NCBI RefSeq assembly: GCF_037137055.1
Contig: NZ_JBBBNY010000007.1
Coordinates: forward strand, 1 to 64,000
Origin: Frateuria_A yonginensis
GTDB lineage: Bacteria; Pseudomonadota; Gammaproteobacteria; Xanthomonadales; Rhodanobacteraceae
DNA: 64,000 nt
Direction: 5' to 3'
Positions 22,528 through 31,389 of the stretch are shown here, piece after piece. The notes under the pieces are model-generated. The model was not told the DNA's origin. It did not search any database and worked only from the letters and a program-made list of their open reading frames with translations. The position numbers were made by a program, and so were the translations under genes. Within the stretch, counting starts at the first letter, position 1; the number at the start of each line of letters is the position of its first letter.

Positions 22528-22827
22528 ATGGCGCTGACCAAGGCGGAGATGGCCGAGCGCCTTTTCCTCGAGGTAGGCCTCAACAAGCGTGAGGCGAAGG
22601 AATTCGTGGACGCCTATTTCGAGGTCGTCCGCGAAGCGTTGGAAAGGGGCGAGCAGGTGAAGCTGTCGGGCTTCGGCAACTTCGACCTGCGTCAGAAGAA
22701 CCAGCGACCCGGCCGCAACCCCAAGACGGGCGAGGAGATTCCGATCTCTGCCCGCCGCGTGGTGACGTTCCGTCCGGGGCAGAAACTCAAGGTGCGAGTC
22801 GAGAGCTATGCTGGACCAAGGGAATAA
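22528..22827 (+). CDS. ihfA: Integration host factor alpha subunit
   Basis: 99 residues of HU/IHF fold: MALTKAEMAERLFLEVGLNK, REAKEFVDAYFEVVREALER, KLSGFGNFDLRQKNQRPGRN, PKTGEEIPISARRVVTFRPG. The beta-arm carries the RPGRNPKTGE motif with the intercalating Pro that kinks DNA. IHF bends specific sites in recombination and transcription. The gene directly follows pheT and its 3' end overlaps the MerR-family gene by 20 bp. Confidence 0.97.
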   Translation: MALTKAEMAERLFLEVGLNKREAKEFVDAYFEVVREALERGEQVKLSGFGNFDLRQKNQRPGRNPKTGEEIPISARRVVTFRPGQKLKVRVESYAGPRE

Positions 22828-23164
22828 CACCGAACTGCCCCCGATCCCGGCCAAGCGCTACTTCACCATCGGTGAGGTGAGCGAGCTGTGCGGGGTCAAG
22901 CCGCACGTGCTGCGCTACTGGGAGCAGGAATTTCCCGCGCTCAACCCGGTCAAGCGCCGTGGCAACCGCCGCTACTACCAGCGCCACGACGTGCTGATGA
23001 TCCGCCAGATCCGCGGCCTGCTGTACGACGAGGGCTTCACCATCACCGGTGCCCGCGCGCGGCTGGAAGGCCCGCAGGCGCGCATGGAATCGAGCATCTC
23101 CCACCAGATCGTGCGCCAGGTGCGCATGGAACTGGAGGAAATCCTCGCGCTCCTGCGTCGCTGA
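22808..23164 (+). CDS. MerR-family regulator downstream of ihfA
   Basis: 118 residues: KRYFTIGEVSELCGVKPHVL, RYWEQEFPALNPVKRRGNRR, YYQRHDVLMIRQIRGLLYDE form the MerR winged helix with wing, followed by a short helical tail (GARARLEGPQ...ELEEILALLRR) and no effector domain or Cys metal ligands. The family member next to ihfA is conserved across gammaproteobacteria and of unknown target. The ATG lies inside the end of ihfA (20-bp overlap), consistent with co-expression. Confidence 0.93.
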   Translation: MLDQGNNTELPPIPAKRYFTIGEVSELCGVKPHVLRYWEQEFPALNPVKRRGNRRYYQRHDVLMIRQIRGLLYDEGFTITGARARLEGPQARMESSISHQIVRQVRMELEEILALLRR

Positions 23165-23263
23165 AAACCGCGAAGCTTCTGCTATAGTTTCTCTTCTGCT
23201 TGAGGCGCCGCCTCCCAAGGCGCCATCCCTGCGATCGCACGGTCGCTCAAGCCGAGTCCAAGT

Positions 23264-23340
23264 CGGGGCGTAGCGCAGCCTGGTAGCGCATCTGCCTGGG
23301 GGGCAGAGGGTCGTCGGTTCGAATCCGGCCGCCCCGACCA
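23264..23340 (+). tRNA. tRNA-Pro (anticodon GGG)
   Basis: 77 nt folding into a standard cloverleaf: acceptor CGGGGCG/CGCCCCG, D arm GCGC/GCGC, anticodon stem TCTGC/GCAGA with loop CTGGGGG giving GGG at 23298-23300 (reads CCC), and T arm GTCGG/CCGGC with TTCGAAT. CCA is encoded. It is positioned just after the MerR gene, as in many Xanthomonadales. Confidence 0.98.
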
Positions 23341-23674
23341 TTCCACCCTTCTCCCGGGCGCGTTCCGACGCGCCGTCGCTGGCCTCCGCGCACGGGGCGT
23401 CACCTGCCCGTGTCCGGGCATAACCACATGTCCGAGCAGCTTTCCTTGCCCCGTCGAGGGAAGAGGAACCGGTGCGCACGATTCGTAAGATCTTGTTGCA
23501 AGAAATTACGAAACATGGGAGCTTGGATAGGCCGGGTGAAAGGGGCGTGGAGCTTCTGGCTGGTGGGCAGGGGTGTCGACAGGCACCAGACCGGACGAAG
23601 CGTCACTTTCGAGAAAGGCTCGGCGCAAGGCAACGGCACGTTGCCGTCCGATCACTTTTTCACGGGGAGAACCC
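23341..23674. other. Leader/promoter region of the TonB receptor
   Basis: 334 bp between tRNA-Pro and the TonB-dependent receptor. Around 23482-23560 it is AT-richer than its surroundings and contains a nested inverted repeat (listed separately). The ribosome site GGGGAGA stands four bases before ATG 23675. Short open frames here lack ribosome sites. Confidence 0.5.
23482..23512. promoter_or_regulatory. Nested inverted repeat upstream of the TonB receptor
   Basis: TTCGTAA (23482-23488) and TTACGAA (23506-23512) form an exact outer palindrome enclosing CTTG-TTG-CAAG (23492-23502). It may be an operator or a leader hairpin for the receptor gene 160 bp downstream. There is no T tract. Confidence 0.5.
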
Positions 23675-26600
23675 ATGCATCACCGCCTTTCCGATCCATC
23701 GCGCCGGCCCAGATTGACCAGGCTGGCGCTCGCCTTGGCCTTGACCATGGGCAGCAGCGCCGCATTCGCCCAGTCCAACGCCTCCGGCGTCATCTTCGGC
23801 CACCTCGCCCAGCCTGAAGGCGCGACCGTGCGCATCCAGAACCTGGACACGGGCCTGACCCGTGAAATCGGCGTGGACAGCCAGGGCCGCTACCGCGCGG
23901 CGTCGCTGCCCGTCGGGCGCTACCGCGTGACCATCGAGCGTGACGGCCAGACGGTGGAAAGCCGTGACAACGTGCAGGTCACGCTGGGCGGCGGCGTGGA
24001 CGTGTCGTTCGAGGAGGGCGCCGCGGCCGCCAAGACCCTGGAAGGCATCACCGTGACCGGCAACTCGCTGCCGGCGATCGACGTCTCGTCGGTCGACTCG
24101 CGCACGGTGCTCACCGCCGAGCAGCTGCAGAAGCTGCCGGTGGCACGCGACGTCACCGCCGCTGCGCTGCTGGCGCCGGGCGTCATCGCCGGTGACAGCC
24201 GCTACGGCAACGTGGCCTCGTTCGGCGGCGCCTCGGCTTCGGAGAACCAGTACTACATCAACGGCTACGCGGTCACCAACGCGCTTACCGGTCTGGGTTT
24301 CACCAGCCTGCCGTTCGACGCCATCGACCAGCAGCAGATCTTCTTCGGCGGCTACGGCGCGGAATACGGCCGCTCCACCGGCGGCGTGGTCAACATCGTG
24401 ACCAAGCGCGGCGGCAACGAGTGGAAGGCAGGCGTCGGCATGTACGTGACGCCGCAGTACTTCGCCCAGTCGCCGCGCAGCGTCTACCGCACCAACGGCC
24501 AGCTCTACCAGTATCGCGGCAGCAACAAGACCTCCGCGATGCAGTACACCGGCTACCTCAGCGGTGCGCTGATCAAGGACAAGCTGTTCTTCTATGGTGC
24601 CGGTGATTTCACCCGCACCACCGGCCACACGGTGGGCACCATCCTGGCGCCGCAGGACGCCGGTGAAGTCTCCAAGGCGACCAAGTGGCTGGCGAAGGTC
24701 GACTGGAACATCACCGACAACCACATCGTCGAGTTCACCGGCATCTCGGACCAGACCGACATCGACCGCAGCATCTACGCGTACAACTACAGCACGCTGC
24801 AGGCGACCAACTACCTCGGTACCGACAAGCTGAAGAACTACGACGCGGGCCCCGGTTCGGCCCCCGGCGGCGACGTCTACATCGGCAAGTACACCGGCTA
24901 CCTCACCGACTCGCTCACCATCAACGCGCTGTACGGCCGCAGCGAGACCGACCACGAGCGCAGGCTCGGTTATGCCGGCTCCTCCAACTGCCCCTGGATC
25001 ACCGACTCGCGTTCGGATGCGTCCAGCGTGATCGTCGGCTGCGGCATGGTCAACGGCACCGTGCTCGGCCCGGGCGCGAAGGACAAGACGCACGGCTGGC
25101 GTTTCGACGTCGAGTACCAGCTGGGCTCGCATGACCTGCGCGCCGGCGTGGACAACCAGACCCTGGAGTCCTACAGCGGCCGCCAGTACGAGGGTGGCTA
25201 CCGCTGGGTCTACCGTAACGCGGGTACCGTGCCGGGCCGGCCCGACATCCAGCCGCCGGCCGGCACGCAGTACTTCGTCGAGAAGCGCCTGTTCCAGACC
25301 GGTGCCGCCGTGCGCACCGAGCAGGAAGCGCAGTTCATCGAAGACCGGTGGCAGATGAACGACCGCTGGATGCTGTACCTCGGCCTGCGCAACGAGCAGT
25401 TCAAGAACCTCAACGGCGACGGCCAGACCTACGTCGCGCAGCGCCACCAGCTGGCACCGCGCCTGGGCCTGACCTGGGACGTCTTCGGCGACTCCTCGTT
25501 CAAGATGTACGCCAACGCGGGCCGCTACCACCTGGCGATCCCCTCCAACGTGGCGATCCGTGGCGCCTCGGCCTCCACCTACTACAGCGAGTACTACCTG
25601 TACGACGGCGTGGGCCCCAACGGCGAACCGCTGAATCTGCAGCAGCTCGGCAGCCGCATCTACCTCAACGGCGAGGACGGCACCACGCCGAATCCGCAGA
25701 CGGTGGCCGCCAAGAACCTCAAGGCCTACTACCAGGACGAGTACATCCTCGGCTTCGACAAGACGCTGGGAACCGACTGGACCTGGGGTGCCAAGCTGAC
25801 CTATCGCAAGCTGCTCAGCTCGATCGACGACTTCTGCGACTCGCGTCCGTTCGAGAAGTACGCCGAGCGCAACGGCATCGACATCAGCAACGCCAGCATC
25901 CCCGGCTGCTACCTGTTCAATCCGGGCGAGAGCAACACCTTCCTCGTCGACGTCGACGGGCAGGGCACGCTGGTACCGTTCAAGCTCACCAAGCAGGACT
26001 TCGTGACGCCCGAAGGCGTCGGCTTCCCCGACCTCAAGCGCAAGTACTACGCGCTCGACCTGTACCTCGAGCACCAGTTCAACGACAAGTGGTACGGCCG
26101 CGTCGACTACACCTTCTCGCGCAGCTACGGCAATTCGGAAGGCCAGCTCAAGTCCGACATCGGCCAGCTCGATCCGTCGGTGACGCAGGACTGGGACGCT
26201 CCGGAGATCATGCAGTACACGAACGGTCCGCTGCCGAACGACCGCACGCATCAGCTGAAGGCGTACGGCTACTTCCAGGCCACGCCCGAATGGCTGTTCG
26301 GCGCGAACGTGTCGGTCGCCTCGGGTCGTCCGAAGAACTGCATCGGCGTGGATCCGGTCGATGCCATCCAGTACGGCGCCTCGTACTTCGAGTGCAACTT
26401 CCAGCCGAGCCCGCGCGGCTCGCGTGGCCGGTTGCCCTGGACCTACCAGCTCAACCTCAACACCGAGTATCGCCCGCTCTGGGCCGGCGCCTCGCAGCCG
26501 CTCGCCTTCACGGTGAACGTCTACAACGTGCTCGGCAAGCAGGAGGAGATCGGCATCATCGAGGTGGGCGAGACCGGCGCGGTCGACGCCCAGGGTCGCC

Positions 26601-26683
26601 CGATCAAGAGCCGGGAGTACCAGCGTCCGATCGCTTTCCAGAAGGCGCGCTACGTCCAGTTCGGCGTGCGCTACGACTTCTGA
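23675..26683 (+). CDS. TonB-dependent receptor, Oar-like (carboxypeptidase-regulatory N-domain)
   Basis: 1002 residues. A signal peptide (LTRLALALALTMGSSAAFAQ) is followed by a CarboxypepD_reg/beta-sandwich domain (about 35-110: ATVRIQNLDTGLTREIGVDS, SLPVGRYRVTIERDGQTV), the plug (ITVTGNSLPAIDVSSVDSRT ... YGAEYGRSTGGVVNIVTKRG) and a long beta-barrel ending with an aromatic residue (VQFGVRYDF). The protein inserts in the outer membrane and takes up a ligand energised by TonB. This class is abundant in Xanthomonadales; the ligand is unknown. Ribosome site GGGGAGA. Confidence 0.95.
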   Translation: MHHRLSDPSRRPRLTRLALALALTMGSSAAFAQSNASGVIFGHLAQPEGATVRIQNLDTGLTREIGVDSQGRYRAASLPVGRYRVTIERDGQTVESRDNVQVTLGGGVDVSFEEGAAAAKTLEGITVTGNSLPAIDVSSVDSRTVLTAEQLQKLPVARDVTAAALLAPGVIAGDSRYGNVASFGGASASENQYYINGYAVTNALTGLGFTSLPFDAIDQQQIFFGGYGAEYGRSTGGVVNIVTKRGGNEWKAGVGMYVTPQYFAQSPRSVYRTNGQLYQYRGSNKTSAMQYTGYLSGALIKDKLFFYGAGDFTRTTGHTVGTILAPQDAGEVSKATKWLAKVDWNITDNHIVEFTGISDQTDIDRSIYAYNYSTLQATNYLGTDKLKNYDAGPGSAPGGDVYIGKYTGYLTDSLTINALYGRSETDHERRLGYAGSSNCPWITDSRSDASSVIVGCGMVNGTVLGPGAKDKTHGWRFDVEYQLGSHDLRAGVDNQTLESYSGRQYEGGYRWVYRNAGTVPGRPDIQPPAGTQYFVEKRLFQTGAAVRTEQEAQFIEDRWQMNDRWMLYLGLRNEQFKNLNGDGQTYVAQRHQLAPRLGLTWDVFGDSSFKMYANAGRYHLAIPSNVAIRGASASTYYSEYYLYDGVGPNGEPLNLQQLGSRIYLNGEDGTTPNPQTVAAKNLKAYYQDEYILGFDKTLGTDWTWGAKLTYRKLLSSIDDFCDSRPFEKYAERNGIDISNASIPGCYLFNPGESNTFLVDVDGQGTLVPFKLTKQDFVTPEGVGFPDLKRKYYALDLYLEHQFNDKWYGRVDYTFSRSYGNSEGQLKSDIGQLDPSVTQDWDAPEIMQYTNGPLPNDRTHQLKAYGYFQATPEWLFGANVSVASGRPKNCIGVDPVDAIQYGASYFECNFQPSPRGSRGRLPWTYQLNLNTEYRPLWAGASQPLAFTVNVYNVLGKQEEIGIIEVGETGAVDAQGRPIKSREYQRPIAFQKARYVQFGVRYDF

Positions 26684-26706
26684 GCACCGCATAACAAGAA
26701 GTGGAG

Positions 26707-26779
26707 GCACCGCGACGCCGTCGCGGTGCCCGATCTCCCCTGAGCTGGGCCGCCAAGGACATGGCGGCCGTTTTTTTTT
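26707..26779 (+). terminator. Two hairpins ending the TonB receptor transcript
   Basis: First hairpin GCACCGCGAC-GCC-GTCGCGGTGC (26707-26729). Second GGCCGCCA (26748-26755), loop, TGGCGGCC (26762-26769) followed by G and nine T (26771-26779), a clear rho-independent terminator. serA converges from the right 10 bp further on. Confidence 0.88.
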
Positions 26780-26789
26780 GAAGGAACGG

Positions 26790-28022
26790 TCAGTACAGCA
26801 CGCGCGTGCGCAGCGTGCCCGGGATCGCCGCCATGCGGTCCTTCAGCGCCTGCGCCTGCACCACGTCGGCGGCCACGTCGATCACCACGTAGCCGACCTC
26901 GGCGTCGGTCTGCAGGAACTGGGCGTCGATGTTCACGTTGCCCGCCGAGAACACCTCGTTGATGCGCGAGAGCATGCCGGGCACGTTGCGATGGATGTGC
27001 AGCAGGCGCCGGCTGTGCGGATGCTCGGGCAGCGCGACCTCCGGGAAGTTCACCGCCGACAGCGTCGAGCCGTTGTCGCTGTAGCGCACCAGCTTGCTGG
27101 CCACCTCGATGCCGATGTTCTCCTGTGCCTCGAGCGTGCTGCCGCCGATGTGCGGCGTGAGGATCACGTTGTCCATCCCGACCAGCGGCGAGGCGAAGCG
27201 GTCGTCGTTGCCCTTGGGTTCGATCGGGAAGACGTCCACCGCGGCTCCGGCCAGGTGGCCCCGCAACAGCGCCGCGGCCAGGGCATCGATGTCCACCACG
27301 GTGCCGCGCGAGGCGTTGATGAGCAGGGCGCCCTGGCGCATGCGGGCGAGCTGCTCGGCGCCGATCATCATCCGCGTCGCGGGCGTGTCGGGCACGTGCA
27401 GGGTGACCACGTCGGCGCATTCGAGCAGGTCGTCCAGGCTCGCCGCGGCGCGTGCGTTGCCCAGCGCCAGCTTGGCCTCGATGTCGTGGAACAGCACGCG
27501 CATGCCCAGGCTTTCGGCCAGCACGCCCACCTGCGTGCCGATGTGCCCGTAGCCGACGATGCCCAGCACCTTGCCGCGCGCCTCGTAGCTGCCCTCGGCG
27601 GACTTGGTCCAGCCGCCGCGGTGGCACAGCACGTTCTTCTGTGGAATGCCACGCAGCAGCATGATCGCCTCGGCGACCACCAGCTCGGCCACGCTGCGGG
27701 TGTTGGAATAGGGCGCGTTGAACACCGGCACGCCCAGCCGCCGTGCGGCGGCCAGGTCGACCTGGTTGGTGCCGATGCAGAAGCAGCCCACCGCGATCAG
27801 CCGCCGCGCCTGCTCCAGCAGCGCAGGCGTGAGCTGCGTGCGCGAGCGGATGCCGACGATGTGCGCCTCGGCCAGGCGCGCCTTGAGCTCCGCTTCCGGC
27901 AGTGCCTTGGGGTGCAGCTCGACCTGGCTGTAGCCGGCCTGGCGGAAGGTCTCCACCGCGCTGCGGCTGATGCCTTCCAGCAACAGCACACGGATGTCCT
28001 GCTTCGGAAACGAGGTCTTCAT
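26790..28022 (-). CDS. serA: D-3-phosphoglycerate dehydrogenase with C-terminal ACT domain
   Basis: 410 residues, the length of the E. coli-type enzyme that oxidises 3-phosphoglycerate to phosphohydroxypyruvate, first step of serine synthesis. The NAD fold has GIVGYGHIGTQVG and the catalytic Arg/Glu/His framework (NASRGTVVDIDALAAALLRG, LTPHIGGSTLEAQENIG). The last about 75 residues (HSRRLLHIHRNVPGMLSRIN...) are an ACT domain, so L-serine feedback is likely. Enzymes of this type also reduce 2-oxoglutarate to D-2-hydroxyglutarate. It is divergent from a D2HGDH-like flavoprotein gene 120 bp away. Confidence 0.96.
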   Translation of the reverse strand: MKTSFPKQDIRVLLLEGISRSAVETFRQAGYSQVELHPKALPEAELKARLAEAHIVGIRSRTQLTPALLEQARRLIAVGCFCIGTNQVDLAAARRLGVPVFNAPYSNTRSVAELVVAEAIMLLRGIPQKNVLCHRGGWTKSAEGSYEARGKVLGIVGYGHIGTQVGVLAESLGMRVLFHDIEAKLALGNARAAASLDDLLECADVVTLHVPDTPATRMMIGAEQLARMRQGALLINASRGTVVDIDALAAALLRGHLAGAAVDVFPIEPKGNDDRFASPLVGMDNVILTPHIGGSTLEAQENIGIEVASKLVRYSDNGSTLSAVNFPEVALPEHPHSRRLLHIHRNVPGMLSRINEVFSAGNVNIDAQFLQTDAEVGYVVIDVAADVVQAQALKDRMAAIPGTLRTRVLY

Positions 28023-28142
28023 GGGCGGTCCACGGGTGGCGAGCGGCTACTATGCCAGAGGTCCCGCCGGCTTTGCCGCAATGCAGCACTGGACCGCGGC
28101 GGCGTGCCTCTGGCAGGCTGCGCGTTCGCCTCCGGAGCGTCC

Positions 28143-29528
28143 ATGACCGATCCCCGCCTCGCCGATCTCGCCGCCCGCGTCGCCGGGCTGCGACTGCTTA
28201 CCGAGCTCGCCGACCTGATCCATTACGGGCGCGACTGGACCCGCCGCTGGGGGCCCGCGCCACTGGCCGTGGCGTTGCCTTCGACCATCGCCGAGGTACA
28301 GGCGACCGTGCGCTGGGCGAACGAGCGCGGCGTGGCGATCGTGCCTTCGGGCGGTCGCACCGGCCTCTCCGGCGGCGCCGTGGCCGCCCGCGGCGAACTG
28401 GTGCTGAGCCTGGAACGGATGAACCGCGTGCTCGGCTTCGACCCGACCGATCGCCTGCTCGAGGTGGAAGCCGGCATCACGCTGCAGGCGGTGCACGAGG
28501 TGGCGCGCGGACACGGGCTGCTGTATCCGGTGGACTTCGCCGCGCGCGGTTCCTGCACCATCGGCGGCAACGTGGCGACCAATGCCGGCGGCATCCGGGT
28601 GGTTCGCTATGGCACCACGCGCGAATGGATCGCCGGGCTCACCGTGGTCGCAGGCAACGGCGAATTGCTGGAGCTCAATCGCGGGCTGGTCAAGAACTCC
28701 AGCGGCTACGACCTGCGCCAGTTGATGGTCGGCTCGGAGGGCACCCTGGGCGTGGTGGTGTCGGCGCAGCTCGAGCTCACCGACCCGCCGCCGCCGGCGC
28801 AGACCATGCTGCTGGCCTTGCCGCACATGGACGCGCTGATGAAGGTGTTCGGGCTGTTCCGTGCGCAGCTCAGGCTGCAGGCGTTCGAGTTCTTCACCGA
28901 CGTGGCGCTGCGCTACGTGCTGGCGCACGGCGCACAGCGCGCACTGGATGCCGACCAGCCGTTCTATGTGGTGGCCGAGTACGACGCGACGGAGGAGTGC
29001 GACCAGCAGGTGGCGCTGCTGGTCTTCGAGGACGGCGTGCGCGAGGGTTGGATCGCCGACGGCGTGATCGCGCAGAGCGAGGCGCAGGCCGCCGCGCTCT
29101 GGCGCCTGCGCGAGGGCCTCACCGAGAGCCTGGCGCCGCGCCAGCCGTACAAGAACGACATCGCGCTGCGGATCAGTGCGATGCCCGCGTTCCTGCACGA
29201 GATGCAGGCGTTGCTGGCGCACGAGTACCCGCGCATGGAGGTGGTCTGGTTCGGCCACGTCGGCGACGGCAACCTGCACATCAACGTGCTGCCGCCGGAG
29301 GACATGGAGCAGGCCGCCTTCCTCGCCGAGTGCGAGCGGGTGACGCGGCTGCTTGCGGACACGCTGCGGCGCCACGGCGGCAGCATTTCCGCCGAACACG
29401 GCATCGGACTGGTCAAGCGGCCCTACCTGGACAGCACGCGCAGCGCCGCGGAGATCGCCCTGATGCGCGGCGTGCGCGGCGTGTTCGACCCCCACGGCAT
29501 CCTCAACCCGGGCAAGCTCTTCGACTGA
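28143..29528 (+). CDS. FAD-linked oxidase, D-2-hydroxyglutarate dehydrogenase-like
   Basis: 461 residues. The FAD_binding_4 (PCMH) domain runs from about 38 to 220 (VPSGGRTGLSGGAVAARGEL, GGNVATNAGGIRVVRYG, LMVGSEGTLGVV), followed by the FAD-oxidase C domain with WFGHVGDGNLHIN and SAEHGIG near the end, the metal- and substrate-binding segments of 2-hydroxyacid dehydrogenases. The overall type is D2HGDH/glycolate-oxidase GlcD. It lies head-to-head with serA (120 bp apart), which fits the known partnership where it oxidises D-2-hydroxyglutarate made by SerA. D-lactate is an alternative substrate. Confidence 0.88.
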   Translation: MTDPRLADLAARVAGLRLLTELADLIHYGRDWTRRWGPAPLAVALPSTIAEVQATVRWANERGVAIVPSGGRTGLSGGAVAARGELVLSLERMNRVLGFDPTDRLLEVEAGITLQAVHEVARGHGLLYPVDFAARGSCTIGGNVATNAGGIRVVRYGTTREWIAGLTVVAGNGELLELNRGLVKNSSGYDLRQLMVGSEGTLGVVVSAQLELTDPPPPAQTMLLALPHMDALMKVFGLFRAQLRLQAFEFFTDVALRYVLAHGAQRALDADQPFYVVAEYDATEECDQQVALLVFEDGVREGWIADGVIAQSEAQAAALWRLREGLTESLAPRQPYKNDIALRISAMPAFLHEMQALLAHEYPRMEVVWFGHVGDGNLHINVLPPEDMEQAAFLAECERVTRLLADTLRRHGGSISAEHGIGLVKRPYLDSTRSAAEIALMRGVRGVFDPHGILNPGKLFD

Positions 29529-29601
29529 GCCGGCCCCCGGCTTCGGTCCGGGGCCGGGCGTGCTAGCCTCTGCCGTTTCCCACTCCACGGAGACCCGAGG
29601 C

Positions 29602-30558
29602 ATGTCCCAGGAGCGCCGCGCGCTGTATCCGGAGATCGAGCCCTACGACAGCGGCATGCTGCCGGTGTCCGGGCTGCACACGATCTACTACGAACAGAGC
29701 GGCAATCCCGACGGCAAGCCGGTGGTGTTCCTGCACGGGGGGCCGGGCGCGGGGGCCAGCCCGCGCTGCCGGCGCTTCTTCGACCCGGCCGCCTACCGCA
29801 TCGTGCTGTTCGACCAGCGCGGTTGCGGCCGGTCCACGCCGCACGCCGAGCTCACCGACAACACCACCTGGGACCTGGTCGCCGACATCGAGCGGCTGCG
29901 CGAGCACCTGGGTATCGCGCGCTGGCAGGTTTTCGGCGGCTCGTGGGGATCGACGCTCGCGCTCGCCTACGCGCAGACCCACCCGGACAGGGTCGCCGAG
30001 CTGGTACTGCGCGGCATCTTCATGCTGCGCCGCTGGGAACTGGAATGGTTCTACCAGAAAGGCTGCGAAGCGCTCTATCCGGACGCCTGGGAGGCGTACC
30101 TGTCGGTGATTCCGGAAGCCGAACGGGGTGACCTGATGAGCGCCTACCATCGCCGCCTGACCGGCACCGATGCGCAGGCCCGGCTCGCCGCCGCGCGCGC
30201 CTGGTCCACCTGGGAGGCCGGCACCAGCTTCCTGTACCAGGACCCGTCCTACATCGCCAGCAGCGGCGAGGACGAATTCGCGCTCGCCTTCGCGCGGATC
30301 GAATGCCACTACTTCGTGCACGGCGGCTTCTTCGAGCACGACGACCAGCTGCTGCGCAACGTCGGCCGCATCCGCCACATTCCTGCCGTGATCGTGCAGG
30401 GCCGCTACGACGTGGTCTGCCCCATGCGCAGCGCCTGGGACCTGCATCGTGCCTGGCCGGAGGCCGATCTGCGCATCGTGCAGGACGCCGGGCATTCGGC
30501 GTTCGAGCCGGGCATCACCCACGAGCTGGTCGGGGCCACCGACCGCTTCAGGCCCTGA
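29602..30558 (+). CDS. pip: Prolyl aminopeptidase (proline iminopeptidase)
   Basis: 318 residues of the alpha/beta-hydrolase S33 family. FLHGGPGAGASPRCRRFFDP is the oxyanion/HGGP signature, FGGSWGSTLALAYAQTHPDR the nucleophile elbow with Ser114, VQGRYDVVCP the acid region and QDAGHSAFEPG the catalytic His. It removes N-terminal proline from small peptides in the cytoplasm. ATG 29602 has 'acggagacccgagg' upstream. It follows the flavoprotein gene on the same strand. Confidence 0.95.
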   Translation: MSQERRALYPEIEPYDSGMLPVSGLHTIYYEQSGNPDGKPVVFLHGGPGAGASPRCRRFFDPAAYRIVLFDQRGCGRSTPHAELTDNTTWDLVADIERLREHLGIARWQVFGGSWGSTLALAYAQTHPDRVAELVLRGIFMLRRWELEWFYQKGCEALYPDAWEAYLSVIPEAERGDLMSAYHRRLTGTDAQARLAAARAWSTWEAGTSFLYQDPSYIASSGEDEFALAFARIECHYFVHGGFFEHDDQLLRNVGRIRHIPAVIVQGRYDVVCPMRSAWDLHRAWPEADLRIVQDAGHSAFEPGITHELVGATDRFRP

Positions 30559-30570
30559 GCGCGGTGGCCG

Positions 30571-30655
30571 TGTAGGAGCGGGCTTGCTCGCGATGCTTTG
30601 GCTCTGGCGTTCGTGTGCCAGTGAAGCTTCGCGAGCAGCTCGCTCTTAAAAAAAA
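30571..30655. repeat. Dispersed GAGCGGGCTTGCTCGCGA repeat, copy A
   Basis: TGTAGGAGCGGGCTTGCTCG (30571-30590) continuing CGATGC is followed about 30 bp later by the inverted arm GCTTCGCGAGCAGCTCGCTC (30625 on) and an A8 run (30648-30655). This is a REP/BIME-like pair between the prolyl aminopeptidase gene and the convergent upp gene, where its A/T tract may also terminate upp. Confidence 0.7.
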
Positions 30656-30671
30656 GCCGTGCGGACCGGGG

Positions 30672-31310
30672 TCAACCGGGCAATTGCCTGGTGCCGAAGA
30701 TCTTGTCGCCCGCGTCGCCCAGTCCGGGCAGGATGTAGCCCTTGTCGTTGAGCCGCTGGTCGATCGAGGCCGTGTAGATCTCCACGTCCGGATGCGCCGC
30801 CTCGACCCGCGCGAGGCCTTCGGGCGCGGCGACCAGGAACAGCCCCTTGATGCGCCGGCAGCCGGCCGCCTTGAGCATGTCCACGGCGGCGACCAGCGTG
30901 CCGGCGGTGGCGAGCATGGGGTCGACGATCAACGCGGTGCGCTCGTGCATGCTGCCGCTGAGCTTTTCGTAGTAGGCGACCGGGGCGAGCGTGGCCTCGT
31001 CGCGCTGCACGCCGACCACGCTGACCTTGGCCGAAGGGATCAGGTCGAGCACCCCCGGCAGCATGCCCAGCCCGGCGCGCAGGATCGGCACGATGGTGAT
31101 CTTCTTGCCCTTGATGCGCTCGACGCGGACCGGCCCCGCCCAACCCTCGATGGTCTCCTCCAGCGTCTCCAGGTCCTTGGTCGCCTCGTAGGTCAGCAGC
31201 GCGGCGACCTCCGAGGCGAGCTCGCGGAATTCCTTGGTACTGATGCCTGCGCGGCGCATCAGGCCCAGCTTGTGGCGGATCAGCGGGTGGCGGACTTCGA
31301 TCACGGGCAT
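30672..31310 (-). CDS. upp: Uracil phosphoribosyltransferase
   Basis: 212 residues. It converts uracil and PRPP to UMP in pyrimidine salvage. Start MPVIEVRHPLIRHKLGLMRR; PRPP-binding loop IVDPMLATAGTLVAAVDMLK; C-terminal SIDQRLNDKGYILPGLGDAG with the uracil-binding Tyr-Ile-Leu-Pro-Gly-Leu-Gly-Asp-Ala-Gly motif. Length and motifs are canonical. It follows the aminotransferase gene on the same strand after a terminator, so it probably has its own promoter in the 79-bp gap. Confidence 0.97.
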   Translation of the reverse strand: MPVIEVRHPLIRHKLGLMRRAGISTKEFRELASEVAALLTYEATKDLETLEETIEGWAGPVRVERIKGKKITIVPILRAGLGMLPGVLDLIPSAKVSVVGVQRDEATLAPVAYYEKLSGSMHERTALIVDPMLATAGTLVAAVDMLKAAGCRRIKGLFLVAAPEGLARVEAAHPDVEIYTASIDQRLNDKGYILPGLGDAGDKIFGTRQLPG

Positions 31311-31346
31311 GGTCGATCCTCGATGGTGGGGCGGGAGCCGGGCACG

Positions 31347-31376
31347 AAAAAGGGCGCGCCGTCGCCGACGCGCCCC
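31347..31376 (-). terminator. Terminator of the aminotransferase gene
   Basis: On the minus strand a stem GGGCGCG / CGCGCCC (31375-31369 with 31358-31352) encloses a GC-rich loop and is followed by five T (plus-strand AAAAA, 31347-31351). It separates the aminotransferase transcript from upp. Confidence 0.75.
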
Positions 31377-31389
31377 GGATGCCTGGCGC

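Noticed and set aside
23660..26710. 1016-codon open frame on the minus strand
   Set aside because: Shadow of the TonB-dependent receptor gene, which has signal peptide, plug and barrel features.
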